From FEN-1219 sp963713355 (GTDB lineage Bacteria > Pseudomonadota > Gammaproteobacteria > Steroidobacterales > Rariloculaceae), in the NCBI GenBank assembly GCA_963713355.1, contig CAVQLK010000005.1:310001-374000 (forward strand): DNA of 64,000 bases. Direction: 5' to 3'. The notes below the pieces were generated by a model. That model searched no databases and was not told where the DNA came from. It worked only from the letters and a program-made list of their open reading frames with translations. Position 1 is the first letter of the stretch. Every line of letters begins with the position of its first letter. Below are positions 30,451-39,037 of this stretch, piece after piece. Made by a program: the position numbers and the translations under genes.

Positions 30451-31638
30451 ATGACGACGATGTTCAAGGTTCGCACGCTGAACAGCATCGCCGTCGCGGG
30501 CCTCGACCGGCTGCCGCGCGACCGCTACGAGGTGGCGTCCGAGATCGCGCGTCCCGAGGCGATCCTGCTGCGCTCGTTCAAGATGCACGACATGCAGTTG
30601 CCCGAGTCGCTGCTGGCCGTCGGCCGTGCGGGCGCCGGCACGAACAACATTCCGGTGCCGAAGCTCAGCAAGCTCGGCGTGCCCGTCTTCAATACGCCCG
30701 GAGCTAACGCGAACGCCGTCAAGGAGCTCGTCATCGCCGGGCTCCTCATGGCGGCGCGCAACCTGCCGCAAGCGCTGGATTACGTCCGCTCGTTGAAGAT
30801 GTCTGGCGACGCGCTCGACAAGGCCGTCGAGTCCGGCAAGAAGGAGTTCGTCGGCTTCGAGCTGCCGAAGCGCACGCTCGGCGTCGTGGGCCTGGGCGCG
30901 ATCGGCGTCGAGGTCGCGAACGCGGCGCTGAAGCTCGGCATGCAGGTGCTCGGCTACGACCCCGCGATCACGGTGCAGCACGCGTGGCAGCTGTCGTCGG
31001 GCGTGCAGAAAGCAGTGAACTTGGACGACCTGTTCGCGCGCGCCGACGTCGTCACGGTGCACGTGCCGCTGAACAAGTCGACGGACAAGCTCGTCAACGC
31101 GGCGCGCCTCGAGGCCATGCGGCGCGGCGCGGTCGTTTTGAACTTCTCACGCGACGCGATCGTCGACAATGAAGCCGTTCTCGCGGCGCTCGGCTCCGGC
31201 AAGCTGCGCGCCTACGTCACCGATTTTCCGGCACGTGCGCTGCTCGACAATCCGAAAGTGATCTGCTTGCCGCACCTCGGTGCATCGACCGTCGAGGCCG
31301 AAGAGAACTGCGCCGTCATGGTCGTCGACAACGTGCGCGAGTTCCTCGAGAACGGCAACGTTACGCGCTCCGTGAACTTTCCCGAGACCGTGCTGCAGCG
31401 CACGCGCCCGCACCGCGTCGCGATTCCGCACAGGAACGTGCCGAACATGGTCGCGCAGATCCTGACGTGCCTCGCGGCGCAGAACATCAACATCGCCGAC
31501 ATGCTGAATCATTCGCGCGACGAGCTCTCCTACACGCTCGTCGATCTCGACGCGCTGCCGGCGGACGAGACGCTCGATCGTATTCGCGGCATCGACGGCA
31601 TCTTGTCGGTGCGCGTCCTGCCGATCATCGACACCTGA
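30451..31638 (+). CDS. serA: D-3-phosphoglycerate dehydrogenase
   Basis: SerA oxidises 3-phosphoglycerate in the first step of serine synthesis, supplying the SerC substrate. About 395 residues: substrate domain with VGRAGAGTNNIPV, NAD domain with VVGLGAIGVEVANAA, catalytic-type Arg in NFSRDAIVDNEA and His in CLPHLGAST, then a C-terminal ACT domain (VPNMVAQILTCLAAQNINI) that may mediate serine feedback. Start ATG at 30451; a GTG nine bases upstream is an alternative. Its position directly after serC differs from Pseudomonas, where pheA follows serC. Confidence 0.95.
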   Translation: MTTMFKVRTLNSIAVAGLDRLPRDRYEVASEIARPEAILLRSFKMHDMQLPESLLAVGRAGAGTNNIPVPKLSKLGVPVFNTPGANANAVKELVIAGLLMAARNLPQALDYVRSLKMSGDALDKAVESGKKEFVGFELPKRTLGVVGLGAIGVEVANAALKLGMQVLGYDPAITVQHAWQLSSGVQKAVNLDDLFARADVVTVHVPLNKSTDKLVNAARLEAMRRGAVVLNFSRDAIVDNEAVLAALGSGKLRAYVTDFPARALLDNPKVICLPHLGASTVEAEENCAVMVVDNVREFLENGNVTRSVNFPETVLQRTRPHRVAIPHRNVPNMVAQILTCLAAQNINIADMLNHSRDELSYTLVDLDALPADETLDRIRGIDGILSVRVLPIIDT

Positions 31639-31652
31639 GCGCGGGAGCCGCC

Positions 31653-32844
31653 ATGACGCGGAAGGGCAAGCCGAAGTCGAAGCCGAAGGCGAAGGGGCAA
31701 GACGCGCAAGAGGGGACAGACCTAAGGTCTGTCCGCGGTTCGCGCGCCGCCGACGGTAGCGACGCGCTCGGAGCGCTGCGCGGCAAGATCGACTCCGTCG
31801 ACGAGCAGATTCAGCGGCTCATCGCGCAGCGCGCGGAGCTCGCCAAGGAAGTCGGCGTCCTCAAAGGGCTGACGCAGACCGTCGAGTACTACCGGCCCGA
31901 GCGCGAGGCGCAGGTGCTGCGCAAGGTCGTCGATCGCAACGACGGGCCGCTGCGCGACGAGGAGATGGTGCGGCTGTTCCGCGAGCTGATGTCGGCCTGC
32001 CTCGCGCAGGAAGAGCCGCTGAAAGTCGCGTATCTCGGGCCCGAGGGCACGTTCACGCAGTCGGCCGTCTTCAAGCATTTCGGTCACTCCGTGCACGCGC
32101 TCGCCGTGCCGACGATCGATGAGGTGTTCCACGAGGTCGAGAACGGCACGGCGGATTTCGGCGTCGCGCCGATCGAGAACTCGAGCGAAGGCACGATCAA
32201 CATCCATACGCTCGACATGTTCTTGTCCTCGCCGCTGAAGATGTGCGGCGAGATCGAGCTGCGCATTCATCAGCACCTGATGGGCCGCATGCAGGACCTG
32301 AAGGACATCAAGCGCGTCTGCGCGCATCCGCAATCGTTGGCGCAGTGCCGCGGCTGGCTGTCGCAGCATCTGCCTGATGTCGAGAAGGTGCCCGTCGCGA
32401 GCAACGCCGAAGCGGCGCGCCGGGCGCGCGACGAGGGTGGCACGGCGGCCATCGCCGGCGAATCGGCTGCCAAGGTCTACGACCTGAAGATTCTGCTTCA
32501 ATACCGTCGAGGACCGCGACGACAACACGACGCGGTTCGTCGTCGTCGGCCGCAAGCTGTTCCCGACGAGCGGCAAGGACAAGACTTCGGTGCTCGTCTC
32601 GTCGCGCAAAGAGACCGAAACTCCGGGCGTGCTGTTGCTGTTGCTCGCGCCGCTTTCGAAGCACGGCGTCAACATGACGCGCATCGAGTCGCGCCCGTCG
32701 CGCAAGCGCAAGTGGGACTACGTGTTCTTCCTCGATCTCGACGGCCACGCCGAGGATGCGCACGTTCGCAAGGCGCTCGACGAGATGAAGGCGCAGGCGT
32801 CGTTGTTCAAAATCCTGGGCTCGTTCCCGAAAGCCATCCTCTGA
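31653..32844 (+). CDS. pheA: Bifunctional chorismate mutase/prephenate dehydratase (frameshifted in this sequence)
   Basis: PheA turns chorismate to prephenate and then to phenylpyruvate. Residues ~40-125 are the AroQ chorismate mutase (ALRGKIDSVDEQIQRLIAQRAELA), ~130-305 the dehydratase (VAYLGPEGTFTQSAV, GVAPIENSSEG, AAIAGESAAKVYDL), and the end is an ACT domain with VNMTRIESRPSRKRKWDYVF, the phenylalanine-binding ESRP motif. The first ~40 residues are a Lys/Pro-rich extension containing a DNA palindrome. A +1 frame change at 32495-32499 falls before NTVEDRDDNTTRF; removing one base restores the protein. The C-terminus in the shifted frame ends at 32844. Confidence 0.93.
31714..31734. repeat. 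REP-like palindrome inside the pheA 5' coding region
   Basis: GGACAGACCT (31714-31723), a central A, then AGGTCTGTCC (31725-31734): a perfect 10-bp inverted repeat preceded by AGGG. The core GGGGACAGACC is like known intergenic palindromic repeats of GC-rich proteobacteria. Here it is translated within the N-terminal extension of PheA (EGTDLRSVRG), in frame. Confidence 0.6.
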
Positions 32845-32852
32845 TCGAGACC

Positions 32853-34187
32853 GTGGCGCAGCATCCCAACCGCTTTCATGCGTCGCCGGTGAATCGCGTC
32901 GGCGGGCGGATCACCGTACCCGGCGACAAGTCGATCTCGCACCGCGCGCTGATGCTCGGCGCGATTGCCGAAGGGCCTACGGTCGTGCGCGGCTTTCTCG
33001 CCAGCGAGGATTGCCTCGCGACGCAGGCCGCGCTCGAGGCCATGGGCGTCGCAATCGAGCGGCGCGAGGACGGCGTCGTTCGCATCGCCGGCGTCGGGCC
33101 GCACGGTCTGCGGGCGCCGACGAAGATGCTGGACCTCGGCAACTCTGGCACGGCGATTCGACTCTTGATGGGCCTGCTCGCGGGGCAGCCGTTCGACAGC
33201 ACGCTGACGGGCGACGCGTCGTTGCGGCAGCGGCCGATGGAGCGCGTGGCCGCGCCGCTGCGGCAAATGGGCGCGCAGATTGCGACCGCGGACGGCGGGC
33301 GGCCGCCCGTCGCGATCGGAGGCGGCGCGCGGCTGCGCGGCATCGATTACGAGCTGCCGATGGCGAGCGCGCAGGTGAAGTCGGCGCTGCTACTGGCCGC
33401 GCTTGCGGCGAGCGGCACGACGACGGTTCGCTCGCCGGGCCCGAGCCGCGATCACACGGAGCGAATGCTCGAGAGCATGGGCGTGCGGCTGGGCCGAGCG
33501 GCGGATGACCTGAGCCACACGGTCTCGCTGGCGGGGCCCGCCACGCTGCACGGCGGCGAAGTGCTCGTGCCGGCGGATTTCAGCTCCGCGGCGTTCTTCA
33601 TCGTCGCGGGCTGCCTCGGGGCGCGCAACGGCTTACTTATCGAGAACGTCGGCATCAATCCGACGCGGACGGGCTTGCTGACGATCCTGCGCGAGATGGG
33701 CGCAAGGATCGAGCTTCGCAACGAGCGCGTCCTCGGCGCCGAGCCCGTCGCCGATCTCGAGGTCTTGCAAAGCGAGCTTCGCGGCATCGTGGTGCGGCCG
33801 GAGCTCGTGCCGCTCGCGATCGACGAGTTTCCGATCCTGTTCATCGCGGCGGCCGCGGCCAAGGGCACGACGGCTGTCAGCGGCGCCGGCGAGCTGCGGA
33901 AGAAGGAGACCGATCGCATCGCCGTCATGGCGCGCGCGCTCGAAGCCGTCGGCATCGAAGTCGAGGAGCGGCCCGACGGCGCGCGCATCGTCGGCGGCAG
34001 CATGATCGGCGGCACCGTCGATAGCCGCGGCGATCACCGCATCGCGATGTCGTTCGCGATCGCGAGCCTGCGCGCCGCCGCGCCGATCGAAATCTTGAAC
34101 ACGGCCGAGGTCGCGACGTCGTTCCCGAATTTCCTCGACGTCGCGCGTGCCGCGGGCCTGAAGGTCACGGCCGAGGACCGCGCATGA
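32853..34187 (+). CDS. aroA: 3-phosphoshikimate 1-carboxyvinyltransferase (EPSP synthase)
   Basis: AroA joins phosphoenolpyruvate to shikimate-3-phosphate in the pathway to chorismate, the substrate of PheA upstream. The 444-residue protein has GGRITVPGDKSISHRALMLG, LGNSGTAIRLLMGLLA, the SAQVKSALLLA segment and KKETDRIAVMA with EEVGIEVEE-like GIEVEERPDG and RGDHRIAMSFAIA near the end. The LGNSGTAxRL loop is the class II-like form (Ala in place of the class I Gly-Asn-Ala-Gly-Thr-Ala-Met sequence). GTG start, 8 bp after pheA. In Pseudomonas aroA is fused to tyrA here; this copy is not. Confidence 0.96.
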   Translation: MAQHPNRFHASPVNRVGGRITVPGDKSISHRALMLGAIAEGPTVVRGFLASEDCLATQAALEAMGVAIERREDGVVRIAGVGPHGLRAPTKMLDLGNSGTAIRLLMGLLAGQPFDSTLTGDASLRQRPMERVAAPLRQMGAQIATADGGRPPVAIGGGARLRGIDYELPMASAQVKSALLLAALAASGTTTVRSPGPSRDHTERMLESMGVRLGRAADDLSHTVSLAGPATLHGGEVLVPADFSSAAFFIVAGCLGARNGLLIENVGINPTRTGLLTILREMGARIELRNERVLGAEPVADLEVLQSELRGIVVRPELVPLAIDEFPILFIAAAAAKGTTAVSGAGELRKKETDRIAVMARALEAVGIEVEERPDGARIVGGSMIGGTVDSRGDHRIAMSFAIASLRAAAPIEILNTAEVATSFPNFLDVARAAGLKVTAEDRA

Positions 34188-34885
34188 CGGGCAGCGGCGT
34201 GCGCGTAGTGACAATCGACGGGCCGAGCGGGTCGGGCAAAGGCACAATCGGCCGGCTCCTGGCCCAGAAGCTCGGCTGGCACTATCTCGACAGCGGCGCC
34301 CTGTACCGGCTCGTGGCCCTCGCGGGCTTGCGCCGCCATCTGGACTTCGCCGATACGGCAGCGCTCGCCGAGATCGCGGCTACGTTGAACGCACGGTTCG
34401 CGACCGCGGCCGGCGGTGAGCGCATCTATCTCGACGGCGACGACGTCAACGAGGAGCTGCGCACCGAGCGGGCCGGCGATGCGGCGTCGAAGGTCGCGGC
34501 CATCCCCGAGGTCCGTACGGCGCTGCTCAAGCGGCAGCGCGACTATGCCGTCGCGCCAGGGCTCGTCGCCGACGGCCGCGACATGGGCACCGTCGTTTTC
34601 CCCGATGCGCTATTGAAGGTCGTGCTGACGGCCAGCGCGGAGGCGCGCGCGATGAGGCGTCATAAGCAGTTGAAAGAAAAGGGGATTGATGTTAGCCTGC
34701 CCGACCTTTCCTGGGACATAGCGCAACGGGACGCGCGCGATGCGACCCGCATGGTGGCGCCTTTTCGGCCGGCACCGGATGCGCAGACCATCGACTCCAC
34801 GAGTCTGACTCCCGAGGAAGTCGTCGCCCACATCTTGATTTGGCTCGAACGTGTGGGCGTCGTAGCAGAACGAGCCAAAGGGTAA
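34184..34885 (+). CDS. cmk: Cytidylate kinase
   Basis: Cmk phosphorylates CMP and dCMP. The 233-residue protein has the P-loop VVTIDGPSGSGKGTIGRLLA, YLDSGALYRLVAL, the long CMP-binding insert typical of bacterial Cmk, VADGRDMGTVVFPDA and a lid region around RDARDATRM. The ATG overlaps the aroA stop by 4 bp. The following gap of 73 bp leads to rpsA, its usual partner. Confidence 0.96.
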   Translation: MTGSGVRVVTIDGPSGSGKGTIGRLLAQKLGWHYLDSGALYRLVALAGLRRHLDFADTAALAEIAATLNARFATAAGGERIYLDGDDVNEELRTERAGDAASKVAAIPEVRTALLKRQRDYAVAPGLVADGRDMGTVVFPDALLKVVLTASAEARAMRRHKQLKEKGIDVSLPDLSWDIAQRDARDATRMVAPFRPAPDAQTIDSTSLTPEEVVAHILIWLERVGVVAERAKG

Positions 34886-34890
34886 GCGGG

Positions 34891-34938
34891 GGCAGGATGC
34901 CGCCGCTCGTCGAATCAACCCGTCACGGCAGGATGCCG
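34891..34938 (+). promoter_or_regulatory. Duplicated GGCAGGATGCCG motif in the rpsA leader
   Basis: Two exact copies of GGCAGGATGCCG (34891-34902 and 34927-34938), each itself a small inverted repeat (GGCA-GGA-TGCC), lie 36 bp apart in the cmk-rpsA gap, the second ending 20 bp before the rpsA ATG. Ribosomal protein S1 is known to repress its own mRNA through leader structure, so these small hairpins may be part of that control (inference). Confidence 0.35.
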
Positions 34939-34958
34939 AGCGGACTGCGGAAGGGATC

Positions 34959-36638
34959 ATGAGCGAATCGTTTGCTGAAATGTTAGAAGCCAGCTTTGCT
35001 GGTCAGAAGATCAAGAGCGGCGCAATTCTCACCGGCATCGTCGTCGGTCTGAATGCCGACATGGTGATCGTCAACGCCGGGCTGAAGTCCGAGGCGGTCA
35101 TCCCAGCCGATCAATTTTTCAACGAGCGCGGCGAGCTCGAAGTCAAAGTCGGCGACCAAGTCGAAGTCGCGCTCGACGCCGTCGAGGACGGCTTCGGCGA
35201 GACGCGCTTGTCGCGCGAGAAAGCGAAGCGCACGCGCACCTGGACTCGGCTCGAGGAGTCGTTCCAGAAAGGCGAGATCGTCAAGGGCACGATCAGTGGC
35301 CGCGTCCGCGGCGGCTTCACGGTCGACATCGACCTCGTCCGCGCTTTCTTGCCGGGCTCGCTCGTCGACGTCCGGCCGATTCGCGACCCCGCGGCGCTCG
35401 AAGGCTCGACGCTCGAGTTCAAGGTCATCAAGCTCGATCAGAAGCGCAACAACGTCGTCGTCTCGCGGCGCGCCGTCGTCGAGGCCGAGTACAGCGCCGA
35501 GCGCGAGTCGCTGCTGAAGAACCTGCAGGAAGGCACGACGCTCAAGGGCGTCGTCAAGAATCTCACCGACTACGGCGCGTTCGTCGATCTCGGTGGCATC
35601 GACGGCTTGCTCCACATCACGGACATGGCGTGGAAGCGCGTCAAGCATCCGTCCGAGGTCGTCACCGTCGGCCAGGAGCTCGACGTCAAGGTGCTGAAGT
35701 TCGACCGCGAGCGCAACCGCGTCTCGCTCGGGCTGAAGCAGCTCGGCGCCGATCCTTGGGCCGATCTCGCGCGCCGGTACCCGCCGGGCACGCGGCTCTT
35801 CGGCAAGGTCACGAACATCGCCGACTACGGCTGCTTCGCAGAGATCGAAGAGGGTGTAGAAGGATTGGTCCACGTGTCCGAGATGGACTGGACCAACAAG
35901 AACGTCAACCCGCATAAAGTCGTGCAGATCGGCGACGAGGTCGAGGTCATGGTGCTCGACATCGACGAGGAGCGCCGCCGCATCTCGCTCGGTCTCAAGC
36001 AGTGCAAGGCGAACCCCTGGGTCGAGTTCGGCGAGAACTACAAGAAGGGTGACAAGGTTTCGGGTCAGATCAAGTCGATCACGGATTTCGGTGTCTTCAT
36101 CGGTCTACCGGGCGGCATCGACGGCCTCGTGCATCTCTCGGATCTTTCGTGGGACGTGCCCGGCGAGGAAGCCGTGCGCAACTACAAGAAGGGAGAGGAG
36201 CTCGAGACGACGGTGCTCGCGATCGATCCCGAGCGAGAGCGCATCTCGCTCGGCGTCAAGCAGCTCGACAAGGATCCGCTCTCGCTCTTCCTCGGCGACC
36301 ACCCGAAGGGCAGCATCGTCTCCGGTGTCGTGCAAGAGCTCGATGCGAAGGTCGCGACGCTGGCCCTCGATGGCGGCATGATCGGTCATCTGCGTGCTTC
36401 GGAGATCGCCCGCGACCGCGTCGAGGACGCGCGCACGGTGCTCAAAGTCGGCGAGACGGTCGAGGCGAAGATCACGGGCGTCGATCGCAAGACGCGCATC
36501 ATCTCGCTGTCGATCAAGGCCAAGGAAGTCCATGAAGAGCAGCAGGCTCTCCAGAACTACAAGAGTGACACCGGCCGCACCTCGACCGGCACCACGCTTG
36601 GCGATTTGCTCAAGGAGCAAATGAATACCGAAGAGTGA
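34959..36638 (+). CDS. rpsA: 30S ribosomal protein S1
   Basis: S1 binds mRNA near the ribosomal platform and aids initiation. The 559-residue protein contains six S1 OB-fold repeats, recognisable from GxVxxxxxxGxFVxL patterns such as LKGVVKNLTDYGAFVDLGGI, LFGKVTNIADYGCFAEIEEG and VSGQIKSITDFGVFIGLPGG; the first two are the divergent ribosome-binding repeats. Start ATG preceded by GAAGGGATC. ihfB follows after 53 bp, the standard gammaproteobacterial order. Confidence 0.98.
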   Translation: MSESFAEMLEASFAGQKIKSGAILTGIVVGLNADMVIVNAGLKSEAVIPADQFFNERGELEVKVGDQVEVALDAVEDGFGETRLSREKAKRTRTWTRLEESFQKGEIVKGTISGRVRGGFTVDIDLVRAFLPGSLVDVRPIRDPAALEGSTLEFKVIKLDQKRNNVVVSRRAVVEAEYSAERESLLKNLQEGTTLKGVVKNLTDYGAFVDLGGIDGLLHITDMAWKRVKHPSEVVTVGQELDVKVLKFDRERNRVSLGLKQLGADPWADLARRYPPGTRLFGKVTNIADYGCFAEIEEGVEGLVHVSEMDWTNKNVNPHKVVQIGDEVEVMVLDIDEERRRISLGLKQCKANPWVEFGENYKKGDKVSGQIKSITDFGVFIGLPGGIDGLVHLSDLSWDVPGEEAVRNYKKGEELETTVLAIDPERERISLGVKQLDKDPLSLFLGDHPKGSIVSGVVQELDAKVATLALDGGMIGHLRASEIARDRVEDARTVLKVGETVEAKITGVDRKTRIISLSIKAKEVHEEQQALQNYKSDTGRTSTGTTLGDLLKEQMNTEE

Positions 36639-36691
36639 GTCTTCGCGCCGCAAGCGCGAGGCGTGCCGTGGTCGAGTAAAAGGCCTTACTG

Positions 36692-36994
36692 ATGACAAAG
36701 TCCGAGCTGATCGAGTCAATCGCGCGTAGTCAAAAGCACTTGCCCGCGAAGGATGTGGAGTTGGCGGTTAAGCACATCTTGGAGCTCATGAGCGAAGCGC
36801 TGGCGAACGGCGAGCGAATCGAGATTCGCGGTTTCGGCTCGTTCTCATTGCACTATCGCCCGCCGCGGATGGGGCGCAACCCCAAAACCGGCGAGGCGGT
36901 AGCGCTCGCGGGCAAGAACGTCCCGCACTTCAAACCCGGCAAGGACCTGCGCGAGCGAGTCAACGAGTCCCGGCACCTGCCGGTGCGCGACTAG
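36692..36994 (+). CDS. ihfB: Integration host factor subunit beta
   Basis: A 100-residue HU/IHF-family protein that bends DNA as a heterodimer with IhfA (encoded at 62.7 kb). Starts MTKSELIESIARSQKHLPA and contains the DNA-intercalating beta-arm with GRNPKTGEAVALAGKNVPHFKPGK, including the intercalating Pro of NPKTG. Placement after rpsA identifies it as the beta subunit. A small hairpin (TCGCGC/GCGCGA, 36643-36659) sits in the gap before it. Confidence 0.97.
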   Translation: MTKSELIESIARSQKHLPAKDVELAVKHILELMSEALANGERIEIRGFGSFSLHYRPPRMGRNPKTGEAVALAGKNVPHFKPGKDLRERVNESRHLPVRD

Positions 36995-37039
36995 CGCTGC
37001 GGCTCTACAATCGGGCGTCTCGAGCGAAAGGACGCGAAC

Positions 37040-37330
37040 TTGCTAACGGTGCGCCGGCTGGTTTTCGCCGCCGTCTTGATCGTATTGATAGTGCTGACGG
37101 GCGTGTTCGCTTATAGCAACCCGCAGCCGATCGCCATCGACATCGCCTTCACGCGATTCGAAGCTGTCCCGATGGCCGTGGCGTTTGCCGTCACATTGGC
37201 GCTCGGCTGGCTGCTCGGCGTTCTCTCGGCGGGCTTGGCGCTGTGGCGCTCTAAGGGCGAGAAGCGGCGCCTCCAGCAAGATCTGAAGTTCGCCGAGGCC
37301 GAGCTGCGCACGCGGCCGCCGTCCTCCTAG
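37040..37330 (+). CDS. lapA: Lipopolysaccharide assembly protein A
   Basis: A 96-residue inner-membrane protein with two transmembrane segments (LVFAAVLIVLIVLTGVFAYS and VAFAVTLALGWLLGVLSAGL) around a short FTRFEAVPM periplasmic loop, then a cytoplasmic coiled tail, the LapA/DUF1049 layout. LapA works with LapB in controlling LpxC turnover and so LPS amount. TTG start with GAAAGGACG about 8 bp upstream; lapB begins 4 bp after its stop. Confidence 0.93.
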   Translation: MLTVRRLVFAAVLIVLIVLTGVFAYSNPQPIAIDIAFTRFEAVPMAVAFAVTLALGWLLGVLSAGLALWRSKGEKRRLQQDLKFAEAELRTRPPSS

Positions 37331-37334
37331 CCCG

Positions 37335-38519
37335 ATGCCGACGGACGCCACGTTCCTGCTCGCGGCTTTGCTCATCGGGTTCGGTGCGATCGGCTTCGTC
37401 TACAAGATCTACATCGATCGAGACCGCGACCTGCCGCCGCGCATCAGCGCCGACTACATCCGCGGCCTGAACCTCGTGCTGAGCCGCAAGACGGACGAGG
37501 CGCTCGAGCTGTTCGTGCAGATGGCGAAAGTCGACGACGACACTCTCGAGACGCATTTCGCGCTGGGACACCTGTTTCGCCGGCGCGGCGAGATGGAGCG
37601 GGCCATTCGCGTGCACGAGAATCTGTTGGCGCGGCCGAACTTGAACGAAGCTCAGCGGCATCAGGCGTTGTTCTCGCTCGCCGAGGACTACCTCGGCGCG
37701 GGCCTGTTCGACCGCGCCGAGAAGCTGTTCAACGAGCTGCGCGACAGCACGACGCTTGCCGAGGCGGCGCTCGAGAAGCTCGTCAGCATCTACGAGCGCG
37801 AGCAGGAATGGCAGAAGGCCATCGAGGCGCATCGCAAGCTCGAAATGCTGCGCGGCAGCAAGTCGAGCCAGGTCGCGCACTACTACTGCGAGCTCGCCGA
37901 GGCCGCTCGCGCGGCAGGTGACCGCGCGCTCGCGCGCGAGCATCTGCGCAATACCGTGCGCAGCGAGACGGGCGCATTGCGTGGCACGTTGATCCGCGCG
38001 ACGCTGGCCCGCGAAGAGCAGGACTATGCGCAGGCGATTCCGCTCTACGAGCAGGCGATCGCCGCGGACCGCCATTTCGTCAGCGAAGTGCTCCCGCCGC
38101 TGCTCGAATGCTACCGCGCCGCGAACCGCTTGCCCGAGTTCGACGCGTATCTTACGCAGCTGCTCGCGAACGATCCTTCGCTGCATCGCGAGCTCGCGTA
38201 CGCGGCGATCATCGGCGACTTGAGCAGCTCGAACGTTCTCGTGGCCGCCGTCGAGCGCTTCGTGCTCGAACATCCCGTGCTCTCGAGCTTGGTCAACGCG
38301 GCCGAGCTACGTACGTTGCCGGCACAGCAGCGCGCCGCGGCACTGCAACGCATCGCGGCCGGCCTGCGCACGATCGCCCTGGCCAACGCGCGCTATCGCT
38401 GCGCGAACTGCGGATACAGCACCCAGCGGTTCATCTGGCACTGCCCGAGCTGCAAGCTATGGGAGACGGTGCGCCCGATTCAAAGCGTGCCGCTCGAGAA
38501 AGTACTCGCGCGGCAGTAG
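37335..38519 (+). CDS. lapB: Lipopolysaccharide assembly protein B
   Basis: LapB (YciM) anchors in the inner membrane and delivers LpxC to FtsH, limiting LPS synthesis. The 394-residue protein has an N-terminal anchor (FLLAALLIGFGAIGFVYKIY), SADYIRGLNLVLSRKTDEAL, tandem TPR helices to ~350 and a C-terminal rubredoxin-like zinc site YRCANCGYSTQRFIWHCPSC with four cysteines. All canonical features are present. lapA and lapB are together downstream of ihfB, as usual. Confidence 0.96.
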   Translation: MPTDATFLLAALLIGFGAIGFVYKIYIDRDRDLPPRISADYIRGLNLVLSRKTDEALELFVQMAKVDDDTLETHFALGHLFRRRGEMERAIRVHENLLARPNLNEAQRHQALFSLAEDYLGAGLFDRAEKLFNELRDSTTLAEAALEKLVSIYEREQEWQKAIEAHRKLEMLRGSKSSQVAHYYCELAEAARAAGDRALAREHLRNTVRSETGALRGTLIRATLAREEQDYAQAIPLYEQAIAADRHFVSEVLPPLLECYRAANRLPEFDAYLTQLLANDPSLHRELAYAAIIGDLSSSNVLVAAVERFVLEHPVLSSLVNAAELRTLPAQQRAAALQRIAAGLRTIALANARYRCANCGYSTQRFIWHCPSCKLWETVRPIQSVPLEKVLARQ

Positions 38520-38611
38520 CGAAACTGCTCGATCCGCCGAGTTTGCTTTGCTGATCGCGGCCCGGTCGCCGCCTAGCATGGCCGCTCCTTTCACCACAGG
38601 AGGCATGGCCA

Positions 38612-38899
38612 ATGAAATCGTCCGTTTTCCGAATCGGTTGCGCGCTCGCGTTCGCGTGCGGCGCTTTCGCCGCAGCGGCAGGGCCCGTCAACATCAACAC
38701 GGCGGATGCCGCGAAGCTCGCGACCGAGCTTCAAGGCGTCGGTCCCGCGCTCGCCGAGGCGATTGTCGCGGACCGCCAGGCGAACGGCAACTTTGCGACG
38801 CCCGAGGCGCTCATGCGCGTCAAGGGCATCGGTGCGCGGATCGTCGAGATGAACAAGCCGAACATCCTCGTCGCGGATCCGCAGCCGCCAGCTCGTTGA
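38612..38899 (+). CDS. ComEA-family helix-hairpin-helix protein
   Basis: A 95-residue exported protein: signal peptide ending near FAAAAGPVN, then two helix-hairpin-helix motifs (VNINTADAAKLATELQGVGPALAE, LMRVKGIGARIVEMN). The VNINTA start of the domain is diagnostic for ComEA-like proteins, which bind incoming double-stranded DNA in the periplasm during natural transformation. It has one compact domain and no membrane anchor. AGGAGGCATGGCC upstream supplies a strong ribosome-binding site. Confidence 0.88.
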   Translation: MKSSVFRIGCALAFACGAFAAAAGPVNINTADAAKLATELQGVGPALAEAIVADRQANGNFATPEALMRVKGIGARIVEMNKPNILVADPQPPAR

Positions 38900-38917
38900 C
38901 GCTCGTTTGCTCTGCAC

Positions 38918-38944
38918 GGGTGCGGGGCGGCGAGCCTCGCACCC
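38918..38944 (+). terminator. Hairpin after the comEA-like gene
   Basis: GGGTGCG (38918-38924) pairs with CGCACCC (38938-38944), extendable by inner GG/CC pairs. No T run follows, so termination is not certain. Confidence 0.4.
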
Positions 38945-39011
38945 GCGCTTGCGGCAGTCGGCGGGGAAGCCGCCGGTTACCGCCCCATCGCCACGCTGCC
39001 TTAGGTATCAT

Positions 39012-39029
39012 CTCGATATAGCTATCGAG
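39012..39029. promoter_or_regulatory. Palindrome overlapping the galU ribosome-binding site
   Basis: CTCGATA (39012-39018) and TATCGAG (39023-39029) form a perfect 7-bp inverted repeat with TAGC between. The right arm abuts the GAGGGA that serves the galU ATG at 39038. It may be a protein operator, or an RNA hairpin that masks the ribosome-binding site. Confidence 0.4.
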
Positions 39030-39037
39030 GGATATCG

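Noticed and set aside
32461..32520. Programmed +1 frameshifting in pheA
   Set aside because: There is no slippery codon, stop codon or stimulatory structure at the junction, and identical +1 breaks occur in nine other places, so an inserted base is simpler.
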